From JBELHR01 sp042091275 (GTDB taxonomy: Bacteria; Bacteroidota; Bacteroidia; Flavobacteriales; Flavobacteriaceae): a stretch of 5,136 bases of DNA. Location: the NCBI GenBank assembly GCA_042091275.1, contig JBELHR010000062.1:1-5136 (forward strand), written 5' to 3'. Within the stretch, counting starts at the first letter, position 1; every line of letters begins with the position of its first letter. Positions 1 through 5,136 of the stretch are shown here, piece after piece. Below the pieces are notes generated by a model. The model did no database searches, had not been told where the DNA came from, and saw nothing but the letters and a program-made list of their open reading frames with translations. Both the position numbers and the translations under genes were made by a program.

Positions 1-267
1 TTTATTCAAGGCCAAGGTCTTATTTTGAAAGCCTAAGGAAGATATGGTCAAAGAGTCCAAACCTTCGTTGTAAAGAATATTAGATTCTATGGTAAAATAA
101 CCATCATCATTCGATATGATCCCCAAGTTTTCTCCAAAAACGATACTGGCATAAGGAATAGACTCTCCACTTAAGGAGTCTACTAATTGCCCTTTATAAT
201 TGCTGTTCTGCGCAAATATTAACGAACAGCTAAATAGAATAACTAGGGTAGATAATTTTGTTTTCAT
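1..267 (-). CDS. Exported protein with N-terminal CarboxypepD_reg-like domain (partial, C-terminus beyond left edge)
   Basis: The reading frame opens at ATG (265-267) and stays open for 89 residues to the left edge, so only the N-terminus is visible. Residues 1-19 form a Sec signal peptide: K2 and K4, a hydrophobic core (LSTLVILF), then IFA followed by Gln20, a typical Bacteroidota signal peptidase I site. Cys14 lies in LFSC, a poor lipobox because of Phe at -2, so a lipoprotein is less likely. From about residue 24 comes a beta-sandwich pattern of the CarboxypepD_reg-like family (PF13715 type): KGQLVD, then GESIPYASI (34-42), then NDDGYFTI (53-60) and a strand ending SSLGFQ. In this phylum the domain sits at the front of TonB-dependent outer-membrane receptors, of peptidases and of small exported proteins; which one applies cannot be told from 89 residues. 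The protein should reach the periplasm or outer membrane. It follows the lpdA terminator and so is probably transcribed separately. Confidence 0.85.
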   Translation of the reverse strand, partial: MKTKLSTLVILFSCSLIFAQNSNYKGQLVDSLSGESIPYASIVFGENLGIISNDDGYFTIESNILYNEGLDSLTISSLGFQNKTLALNK

Positions 268-280
268 AGAATACTTTTAT

Positions 281-305
281 GTCTTTAAGACGAGCCTGAT
301 CTCGT
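281..305. repeat. Two adjoining short inverted repeats upstream of the exported-protein gene
   Basis: GTCTT-T-AAGAC at 281-291 is a perfect 5-bp palindrome around one base. ACGAG (290-294) and CTCGT (301-305) form a second 5-bp inverted repeat with a six-base spacer, so the two share two bases. They lie 13 bases or more upstream of the start codon at 267, between it and the lpdA terminator. They could be an operator or a weak leader hairpin, but repeats this short also arise by chance in AT-rich DNA. No good TAnnTTTG promoter element is visible here; the nearest is an imperfect one (spacer one base too long) at 314-323, overlapping the terminator's T-tract region. Confidence 0.3.
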
Positions 306-323
306 TTTCGTTTCAAAAAGTAT

Positions 324-358
324 AAAAAAAAACTGCACGGGCTTTTGCTCGTGCAGTT
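324..358 (-). terminator. Rho-independent terminator of lpdA (minus strand)
   Basis: Bases 331-342 pair with 347-358 to give a 12-bp stem (AACTGCACGGGC on the plus strand) with one non-Watson-Crick position and a four-base loop (343-346). Read on the minus strand, the hairpin is followed at once by nine T residues (332 down to 324, the first two also pairing in the stem), which is the classic intrinsic terminator arrangement. On the plus strand no T-run follows, so it is directional. The stem begins 23 bases after the lpdA stop codon, so it ends the argS-lpdA transcript and separates it from the exported-protein gene further left. Confidence 0.93.
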
Positions 359-381
359 AAAACTATGTAAAATTTTATTTT

Positions 382-1770
382 TTACAGGTGAATCACTTCG
401 TCGTAAGCATCTGCCACGGCCTCCATAACCGCCTCACTCATAGTAGGGTGGGGGTGGATTGTTTTTAGGACTTCGTGACCAGTTGTTTCCAATCTTCTTC
501 CCAATACTGCTTCGGCAATCATATCGGTAACTCCTGCACCAATCATATGACATCCTAACCATTCTCCGTATTTGGCATCAAAAATAACTTTTACAAAACC
601 TTCTGTTGTTCCGGCAGCTGTTGCTTTACCAGAGGCCGAAAAAGGAAATTTACCAACCTTTAGTTCATAACCAGCTTCTTTTGCTTGTTCCTCCGTCATA
701 CCGACAGAAGCAATCTCTGGACTAGCATAGGTACAACCAGGAACGTTTCCGTAGTCGATTGCTTCTACTTCTAAACCAGCGATTTTTTCCACACAAGTTA
801 TTCCTTCGGCAGATGCTACGTGAGCAAGTGCTTGTCCAGGAACTACATCTCCGATAGCGTAGTATCCGGGAATATTTGTTTGGTAAAAGTCATTTACAAG
901 GATTTTGTCTCTATCGGTAACGATTCCTACCTCCTCAAGACCAATTCCTTCAATATTTGATTTGATTCCAACTGCAGACAAAACAATATCTGCTTCTAGA
1001 ACTTTTTCTCCTTTTTTCGTTTTTACCGTAGCTTTTACGCCATCTCCAGAAGTATCAACAGAGGTTACTTCAGCAGAAGTCATCACTTTGATACCAGCTT
1101 TTTTGATAGAACGCTCAAACTGCTTGGATACATCAATATCTTCTACAGGAACGATCTTAGGCATAAACTCAACTATGGTAACTTCCGTTCCCATCGCATT
1201 GTAAAAATGCGCAAATTCAACTCCAATAGCTCCAGATCCTACTACGATAAGTTTCTTTGGCTGGGACTTTAGGGTCATTGCTTCACGGTAACCGATTACC
1301 TTTTTGCCATCTTGTGGAAGACTAGGTAATTCTCTTGAACGAGCCCCGGTTGCGATGATAATATGATTTGCAGAATATTCCGTTACTTTTCCGTCCTCGG
1401 TAGTAACATCTACTTTTTTACCGGTTTTGATTTTACCAAATCCAGAAAGAATGTCAATTTTATTTTTCTTCATCAAAAATTGAACTCCTTTACTCATTCC
1501 TTCAGCCACTCCGCGACTTCTTTTGACAACAGCGTCAAAATCCTTGTCGATAGCCTCCGCTTTTAAACCGTATTGATCCACATGTTTTAAGTAGTCATAA
1601 ACCTGAGCACTCTTTAAAAGAGCCTTTGTAGGGATACATCCCCAGTTCAGACAGATACCTCCTAAACTTTCTTTTTCTACAATTGCTGTTTTGAGCCCTA
1701 GTTGAGAAGCTCTAATGGCAGTTACGTAACCTCCTGGTCCACTACCTACAATGATGATATCGTATTTCAT
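382..1770 (-). CDS. lpdA: Dihydrolipoyl dehydrogenase (E3 subunit)
   Basis: This flavoprotein reoxidises the dihydrolipoyl groups of the pyruvate, 2-oxoglutarate and branched-chain 2-oxoacid dehydrogenase complexes and the glycine cleavage system, passing electrons through a disulfide and FAD to NAD+ in the cytoplasm. At 462 residues it has the standard E3 length, with no lipoyl domain in front. Visible features in order: FAD-binding GSGPGG (9-14); redox-active disulfide C40 and C45 in GGICLNWGCIPTKA; ATGAR (140-144); NAD-binding GSGAIG (178-183) with Glu201 at the end of the next strand, favouring NAD over NADP; AIGDV (305-309), whose Asp308 binds FAD; and the dimerisation domain ending in HPHPTMSE (439-446), giving the catalytic His441 and Glu446. 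The ATG at 1768-1770 is fixed by the FAD fold beginning at residue 3. It lies 32 bases after argS on the same strand and ends at a strong terminator. No E1 or E2 gene is in the window, which suits an E3 shared among complexes. Confidence 0.98.
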   Translation of the reverse strand: MKYDIIIVGSGPGGYVTAIRASQLGLKTAIVEKESLGGICLNWGCIPTKALLKSAQVYDYLKHVDQYGLKAEAIDKDFDAVVKRSRGVAEGMSKGVQFLMKKNKIDILSGFGKIKTGKKVDVTTEDGKVTEYSANHIIIATGARSRELPSLPQDGKKVIGYREAMTLKSQPKKLIVVGSGAIGVEFAHFYNAMGTEVTIVEFMPKIVPVEDIDVSKQFERSIKKAGIKVMTSAEVTSVDTSGDGVKATVKTKKGEKVLEADIVLSAVGIKSNIEGIGLEEVGIVTDRDKILVNDFYQTNIPGYYAIGDVVPGQALAHVASAEGITCVEKIAGLEVEAIDYGNVPGCTYASPEIASVGMTEEQAKEAGYELKVGKFPFSASGKATAAGTTEGFVKVIFDAKYGEWLGCHMIGAGVTDMIAEAVLGRRLETTGHEVLKTIHPHPTMSEAVMEAVADAYDEVIHL

Positions 1771-1789
1771 ATTCGTATGCTTAAGTGTT

Positions 1790-1797
1790 CAAATTTA
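1790..1797 (-). promoter_or_regulatory. Possible -7 element for lpdA
   Basis: On the minus strand these bases read TAAATTTG, an exact match to the Bacteroidota TAnnTTTG element, 19 bases upstream of the lpdA start and inside the short argS-lpdA gap. No TTG partner lies at 17-23 bases upstream; the nearest one outside the immediate vicinity is 32 bases away. In DNA this rich in A and T the match may be chance. If real, lpdA could be transcribed apart from argS with a leader of roughly a dozen bases. Confidence 0.3.
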
Positions 1798-1802
1798 ACA
1801 AA

Positions 1803-3578
1803 TTACATTCGTTCAGGAACCTCTATTCCCAAAAGTTTAAAGGCGGACTTGATCACCTCTGCAACCTTTTGAGAAAGTTGAGTTCTGAATATTTTTACTT
1901 CCACATCCTCGCAGTGAATGATGGGAGAATTTTGATAAAAACTGTTGTATTCTTTTACAAGATCATAAGTATAGTTGGCAATTATTGCCGGACTGTGATT
2001 TGCTGCTGCCGTTTGGATCGTAGCATCAAACAAGTCTAACTGTTTTATGACATTGCGTTCTTTTTCGTTTAGTTCAATATCGCTTACCTCTCGGTCATAA
2101 GCATAATCTGCTTTTCGCAGGATACTCTGAATACGAGCATAGGTGTATTGGATAAAGGGTCCGGTGTTCCCGTTAAAGTCTATAGACTCCTTTGGATCGA
2201 ATAAAATTCTCTTTTTTGGATCTACTTTGAGGATATAATATTTCAATGCACCCAAACCAATAATGCGGTAAAGTTCCTCTTTTTCCGTTTCGGAATAACC
2301 CTCAAGTTTTCCTAATTCCTGAGATATTTCACGAGCAGTATTGGTCATTTCTCGCATCAAATCATCTGCGTCTACAACTGTACCCTCACGAGACTTCATC
2401 TTTCCTGTAGGTAAATCTACCATTCCATAAGACAGGTGATAGAGATCTTTGGCCCAAGAGTACCCCAGTTTATCGAGAATTAAAAACAAGACCTTAAAAT
2501 GATAGTCTTGCTCGTTTCCAACAGTGTAGGTAAGAGCAGAAATATCGAAATCGTTAAAACGCTCTATTGCCGTTCCGATGTCTTGCGTCATATAAACTGC
2601 TGTTCCATCCGAACGCAATACAATTTTTTCGTCTAATCCGTCTTCGCTCAAGTCGATCCAAACCGATCCGTCTTCCTTTCGGAAAAACACTCCTTTTTCG
2701 AGCCCTTGATTTACAACGTCTTTTCCGAGTAAATAGGTTTGAGACTCGTAGTAATTTTTGTCAAAGTCTACACCTAAGGTTTTATAAGTTTCCTCAAAAC
2801 CTGCATATACCCAAGTATTCATGGTTTCCCACAGAGCGACTACTTCAGGGTCCCCAGCTTCCCACATTCTAAGCATCTCTTGAGCTTCCAAAAGTATTGG
2901 AGCTTCTTTTTTGGCGCGATCTTCATCTAGTCCTTCTGCCACGAGTTCTTGAACTTCTTTTTTATAAGCCTTGTCAAAAGCGACATAGTAGTTTCCTACT
3001 AATTTATCTCCTTTGAGTCCAGTGGATTCGGGAGTTTCTTCATTACCCATTTTTTTCCAAGCGAGCATGGACTTGCAAATATGTATTCCTCGATCGTTTA
3101 TGATTTGGGTTTTGTAAACGTTTTTTCCACTTGCAGCAATAATTTCGGCAACAGAATATCCCAATAAATTATTTCGGATATGACCTAGGTGCAGTGGCTT
3201 GTTGGTGTTGGGTGAAGAATATTCCACCATTTCTGCTTGTATACCTGGTTCAGGAGTTCGCAGTCCGATCGTCTCTAGCTGATTTAGGGCGGAAAAATTC
3301 TCAAGGTAAAAGCGGTCCGCGATAACTAGATTTAAGAATCCTTTTACCACGTTGTAAGCGGATACTTCATCGATGTTTTCAACCAAATAGGTTCCCAGAG
3401 CGTTCCCCAGTGCTACCGGATTGGTCTTTATATGTTTTAGAAAAGCAAAAACCACAACGGTTATGTCCCCTTCAAAATCCTTTCTCGTTGCTTGAAATTC
3501 AACCTGATTTATATCAACTCCGTGAAGTTCTTTAAGGGCTTTGCTTATTCCTTTTTCAATGCGGCTTTCTAAATTCAT
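1803..3578 (-). CDS. argS: Arginyl-tRNA synthetase
   Basis: A class I aminoacyl-tRNA synthetase that charges tRNA-Arg with arginine in the cytoplasm; in this family the tRNA must be bound before arginine is activated. The 591 residues fit the family's full length. An N-terminal additional domain (about 1-110), which contacts the tRNA elbow, precedes the Rossmann catalytic domain. There SPNTNKPLHLGH (122-133) carries the HIGH signature as HLGH (130-133). The KMSKS loop is in the altered form usual for bacterial ArgS: GKMKSREG (392-399). NGNTGPFIQYTYARIQSILRK (split at 469-489) opens the C-terminal DALR anticodon-binding helical domain. The protein ends PERM, the highly conserved C-terminal Arg-Met of this enzyme, so the 3' end is intact. 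The ATG at 3576-3578 gives a normal N-terminus. It is divergent from the cysteine-cluster gene across 75 bases and is probably cotranscribed with lpdA downstream; the two have no pathway link. Confidence 0.98.
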   Translation of the reverse strand: MNLESRIEKGISKALKELHGVDINQVEFQATRKDFEGDITVVVFAFLKHIKTNPVALGNALGTYLVENIDEVSAYNVVKGFLNLVIADRFYLENFSALNQLETIGLRTPEPGIQAEMVEYSSPNTNKPLHLGHIRNNLLGYSVAEIIAASGKNVYKTQIINDRGIHICKSMLAWKKMGNEETPESTGLKGDKLVGNYYVAFDKAYKKEVQELVAEGLDEDRAKKEAPILLEAQEMLRMWEAGDPEVVALWETMNTWVYAGFEETYKTLGVDFDKNYYESQTYLLGKDVVNQGLEKGVFFRKEDGSVWIDLSEDGLDEKIVLRSDGTAVYMTQDIGTAIERFNDFDISALTYTVGNEQDYHFKVLFLILDKLGYSWAKDLYHLSYGMVDLPTGKMKSREGTVVDADDLMREMTNTAREISQELGKLEGYSETEKEELYRIIGLGALKYYILKVDPKKRILFDPKESIDFNGNTGPFIQYTYARIQSILRKADYAYDREVSDIELNEKERNVIKQLDLFDATIQTAAANHSPAIIANYTYDLVKEYNSFYQNSPIIHCEDVEVKIFRTQLSQKVAEVIKSAFKLLGIEVPERM

Positions 3579-3598
3579 TCTATATAGATCTTGACCTG

Positions 3599-3606
3599 CG
3601 AAATTA
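3599..3606 (-). promoter_or_regulatory. Possible -7 element for argS
   Basis: On the minus strand these bases read TAATTTCG, one mismatch from TAnnTTTG, 20 bases upstream of the argS start. A T-run (TTTT) about 19 bases further upstream could stand in for the -33 TTTG but is not a match. argS must have a promoter in the 75-base divergent gap, and this is the best candidate I see, though weak. Confidence 0.25.
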
Positions 3607-3621
3607 CAAATTAATTGCGGT

Positions 3622-3638
3622 CCTTAAAAAGATTAAGG
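3622..3638. repeat. Inverted repeat in the divergent argS / cysteine-cluster promoter region
   Basis: CCTTAA (3622-3627) and TTAAGG (3633-3638) form a perfect 6-bp inverted repeat with a five-base spacer. It sits just upstream of the -7 element of the plus-strand gene, inside what would be the promoter spacer, and upstream of argS on the other strand. The position suits an operator read by a dimeric regulator that could affect both directions, but half-sites this short and AT-rich may be fortuitous. Confidence 0.4.
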
Positions 3639-3641
3639 TAT

Positions 3642-3649
3642 TATCTTTG
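3642..3649 (+). promoter_or_regulatory. Promoter -7 element (TATCTTTG) of the cysteine-cluster gene
   Basis: TATCTTTG is an exact match to the Bacteroidota -7 consensus TAnnTTTG. The best -33 partner is TTG at 3615-3617, with a gap of 24 bases, one more than the 17-23 reported for Flavobacterium. Only four bases separate the element from the ATG at 3654, and in this phylum transcription starts a few bases after the element, so the mRNA should begin at or within a few bases of the start codon: a leaderless or near-leaderless message. This also rules against a start codon further upstream. Confidence 0.7.
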
Positions 3650-3653
3650 CCAC

Positions 3654-4166
3654 ATGGATGATATATTAAATGGTCTGACAAAGCGCGCTTTGGACAAGCA
3701 AAAAGAAAATAAAAAATACTTTGCGCGGTTAAAGAAAAGAACGCCGAAAACTCTCGACCTTACGGTCCAAAAAATACACGATAAGGTCTTCGAAAAAACA
3801 GACTGCTTAGCTTGTGCAAACTGCTGTAAAACCACTTCACCTATTTTTACTGAAAAGGATATTCAACGCATCTCTAAGCACTTAAAAATGAAGGAGTCTA
3901 AGTTTATCGATCAGTTTTTACAACGAGATGAAGATGATTTCTATGTGCTGCACGCTGCTCCCTGTACTTTTTTGATGGGAGACAACACTTGCCTGATCTA
4001 TGACGTTAGACCCAAAGCATGTTCTGAATATCCACATACCAACCGTCGAAAATTTATTCAGCTGGCGGATTTGACGATTAAAAACACAGAGGTTTGTCCT
4101 GCTGCTTTTGAAATTGTCGAGGATTTAAAAAAAGCAATTCCACTAGGCCTTAAGCCCGGGAACTAG
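3654..4166 (+). CDS. CxxCxxCC cysteine-cluster protein, YkgJ-type (UPF0153 family)
   Basis: A 170-residue protein of the putative zinc- or iron-chelating family PF03692. The signature CLACANCC is at residues 51-58 (C51, C54, C57, C58). It is followed by the other family landmarks: APCTFL (102-107, C104), NTCLIYDVRPKACSEYPH (111-128, C113 and C123) and a last cysteine, C148, in EVCPA. All eight cysteines could be metal ligands. The N-terminal 50 residues are charged and lysine-rich, predicted helical. There is no signal peptide or membrane segment, so it should be cytoplasmic. The family has no firmly established reaction; metal binding is inferred from the cysteines. I chose ATG 3654 because the promoter's -7 element ends four bases before it; a TTG at 3615 in frame would add 13 residues but lies upstream of that element. 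The gene is alone on the plus strand, and its TAG overlaps the stop of the convergent membrane-protein gene. Confidence 0.93.
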   Translation: MDDILNGLTKRALDKQKENKKYFARLKKRTPKTLDLTVQKIHDKVFEKTDCLACANCCKTTSPIFTEKDIQRISKHLKMKESKFIDQFLQRDEDDFYVLHAAPCTFLMGDNTCLIYDVRPKACSEYPHTNRRKFIQLADLTIKNTEVCPAAFEIVEDLKKAIPLGLKPGN

Positions 4167-4627
4167 GTAATCGAGGAATTACCAATTCTCTTGATAAGCT
4201 TTTTAGTTTTAAATGTTTTGTAGATTCTGAAGGTTATTGCGAACAATATCAAAAGCACTATTGCTTGGATCAAAATTGCATAACTAATAGCCTTTAGGTA
4301 GGTCCAATCAAAATGATCGACACTGTAAACCACAAAATAGGCGACTGCACTCAACCAAAAAACACTCAAGAAAAGCAAAAACACCGTACCGACGGCGAAT
4401 AAATAAAACAGGTGTTTTGCATCCTTTTGAATACTGTGCACCAATTCGTTTTTTATAAAACTGCTCACAAAGTGTATGGGGGCACCTATGGCAGTTCGAA
4501 AAAATTTAGTCACTAATTTTCCTGCGCGACTCAGAAGGGGTTCTTTTTTTTCTCCTTCTTTTAGCTCTGTTGCTCCTTCGCTTTGGAATACTTGATCTAG
4601 TTCGTCTAAGAGTTCATTCACTTTCAT
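4163..4627 (-). CDS. Small two-helix membrane protein, holin-superfamily-like
   Basis: A 154-residue protein I cannot assign to a known function. Residues 1-30 are acidic and hydrophilic (many Glu); 31-72 are amphipathic and basic (KLVTKFFRTAIGAP, then SFIKNELVHSIQKDAKH); two strongly hydrophobic segments follow at about 73-101 and 112-134, joined by a short loop containing DHFDW; the tail is very basic (YKTFKTKKLIKRI). By the positive-inside rule both ends face the cytoplasm. An amphipathic helix followed by a membrane hairpin resembles chromosomal proteins labelled 'phage holin family' (Holin-X type, PF07332), but the likeness is in architecture only, and there are no phage genes nearby. 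The ATG at 4625-4627 lies nine bases after the namZ stop, so the two are probably cotranscribed. Its TAG overlaps the stop of the convergent cysteine-cluster gene, leaving no room for an intergenic terminator. Confidence 0.85.
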   Translation of the reverse strand: MKVNELLDELDQVFQSEGATELKEGEKKEPLLSRAGKLVTKFFRTAIGAPIHFVSSFIKNELVHSIQKDAKHLFYLFAVGTVFLLFLSVFWLSAVAYFVVYSVDHFDWTYLKAISYAILIQAIVLLILFAITFRIYKTFKTKKLIKRIGNSSIT

Positions 4628-4636
4628 AGTTACAAT

Positions 4637-5136
4637 TTACGGATATATTAAATACTTAGATCGAATTAATTGAAACTCTTGCAAACCGGGTTTCCAAGAT
4701 TCTCTAATATTTTCTGCAGACATACCGGATATAATTTTCTTTTTTAGGCTAGTGTTACCTGCTAATTTATCGAAAAAAGGAGTGAAAAAAGAGTCCTTAT
4801 TATATTGCTTATAAGCATTTATAAGCCACTGCAATTCTATTTGATTTGGTGGGGTATAAGCGCTTAAATCTTTACCAAAACAACGTTCTCCTTTGAATTT
4901 TGGATATTTAGCTCCTTGATTGGCCTGTGGGGTAAAAGTATAGGTATACAATCCCGAGTCTAAGTCGGGAGACCCAAATATTTGAAACTGTTGTTCCGTA
5001 CCTCTTCCCGCACTCACTGGAGTTCCTTCAAATAAACAAAGACTCGGGTACAGGGCAATACTTTGTGCGTTTGGAAGGTTAGGGGATGGGCGAACGGGTA
5101 ATTTATAAATAGTATTTCTATCGTAATTCTTTAAGG
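4637..5136 (-). CDS. namZ: Exo-beta-N-acetylmuramidase NamZ / DUF1343 family (partial, N-terminus beyond right edge)
   Basis: The frame is open from the right edge to TAA at 4637-4639, giving the last 165 residues. NamZ (YbbC, glycoside hydrolase family GH171) removes N-acetylmuramic acid from the non-reducing end of peptidoglycan fragments during cell-wall recycling. The fragment carries the characteristic conserved run of the Bacteroidota branch: PSPNLPN (16-22), ALYPSLCLFEGT (27-38), SAGRGTEQQFQIFGSPDL (41-58), then GAKYPKFKGERCFGKDLS and a helical C-terminus. This is the C-terminal domain that helps form the substrate cleft; the N-terminal Rossmann-like domain and any signal peptide are outside the window. 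A GTG at 5015-5017 (residue 40 here) could be mistaken for a start, but strongly conserved family sequence continues in frame upstream of it. Likely the first gene of a unit with the membrane protein nine bases downstream. Confidence 0.93.
   Translation of the reverse strand, partial: LKNYDRNTIYKLPVRPSPNLPNAQSIALYPSLCLFEGTPVSAGRGTEQQFQIFGSPDLDSGLYTYTFTPQANQGAKYPKFKGERCFGKDLSAYTPPNQIELQWLINAYKQYNKDSFFTPFFDKLAGNTSLKKKIISGMSAENIRESWKPGLQEFQLIRSKYLIYP

Noticed and set aside
225..240. Lipobox-like LFSC in the exported protein's signal peptide
   Set aside because: Phe at -2 is unfavourable, and a standard signal peptidase I site (IFA before Gln20) lies a few residues later.
905..1204. Plus-strand open frame of 99 codons
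   Set aside because: It lies wholly antisense within lpdA, whose protein is conserved throughout. The translation is rich in Ser, Thr and Pro with no recognisable domain and no promoter.
1363..1566. Plus-strand open frame of 67 codons
   Set aside because: It is antisense to a conserved part of lpdA, and its Phe/Ser-rich composition is typical of a reverse-strand shadow.
1785..2039. Plus-strand open frame of 84 codons across the argS-lpdA junction
   Set aside because: Most of it is antisense to the conserved argS C-terminus; no promoter or known domain is visible.
2567..2872. Plus-strand open frame of 101 codons
   Set aside because: It is antisense to the argS catalytic domain, with Arg/Leu/Phe-rich shadow composition.
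3615..3653. Upstream TTG start that would add 13 residues to the cysteine-cluster protein
   Set aside because: It precedes the -7 promoter element at 3642-3649, so it would not be in the transcript; the family's conserved part begins much later in the protein.
3641..3835. Minus-strand open frame of 64 codons upstream of argS
   Set aside because: It is antisense to the start and promoter of the cysteine-cluster gene and has no recognisable domain.
4166..4183. Possible hairpin GGTAAT-N6-ATTACC at the convergent junction as a terminator
   Set aside because: The stem is only six mostly A/T pairs, no T-tract follows on either strand, and it lies inside the coding end of the minus-strand gene.
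4163..4627. Phage lysis cassette (holin plus muramidase)
   Set aside because: NamZ is a peptidoglycan-recycling exo-enzyme and not a phage endolysin, no phage genes are present, and the surrounding genes are housekeeping.
5015..5017. GTG as the start of a separate 126-residue protein
   Set aside because: The frame stays open to the right edge and encodes the conserved NamZ sequence immediately before it, so this is an internal valine.

Overview
The window looks like ordinary chromosome from a member of the Bacteroidota, most likely the Flavobacteriaceae. This rests on the protein types (an N-terminal CarboxypepD_reg-like domain behind a signal peptide, a Bacteroidota-type DUF1343/NamZ), on an AT-rich composition with A/T-rich leaders that lack clear Shine-Dalgarno sequences, and on a TAnnTTTG-type promoter element. 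The taxonomy is inferred from these features. Nothing in the window looks horizontally acquired: there is no transposase, integrase, tRNA, CRISPR array or phage structural gene.

Layout from left to right. Bases 1-267 (minus) hold the N-terminal 89 residues of an exported protein that runs off the left edge. Bases 268-381 are intergenic and contain a strong rho-independent terminator for the minus strand. Then come lpdA (382-1770, minus; dihydrolipoyl dehydrogenase) and, 32 bases upstream of it on the same strand, argS (1803-3578, minus; arginyl-tRNA synthetase). A 75-base divergent intergenic region follows, with a good promoter for the only plus-strand gene, a cysteine-cluster (CxxCxxCC, YkgJ-type) protein at 3654-4166. 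That gene converges on a small two-helix membrane protein (4163-4627, minus), and the two stop codons overlap in one CTAG. Nine bases further right is the C-terminal part of a NamZ/DUF1343 exo-N-acetylmuramidase (4637-5136, minus), which enters from the right edge.

There appear to be three transcription units of known direction: namZ followed by the membrane protein (minus), the cysteine-cluster gene alone (plus), and argS-lpdA (minus), the last ending at the 324-358 terminator. The leftmost gene begins after that terminator and needs its own promoter. Functionally these are housekeeping genes: peptidoglycan recycling, translation, and the shared E3 subunit of 2-oxoacid dehydrogenase complexes, plus one metal-binding protein and one membrane protein of unknown role. 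No gene-free stretch exceeds 114 bases.

I looked for an undescribed system and do not see convincing evidence of one. The points most worth a second look are the compact divergent promoter region with its inverted repeat and near-leaderless start, the shared CTAG stop, and the tight pairing of namZ with a holin-like membrane protein.
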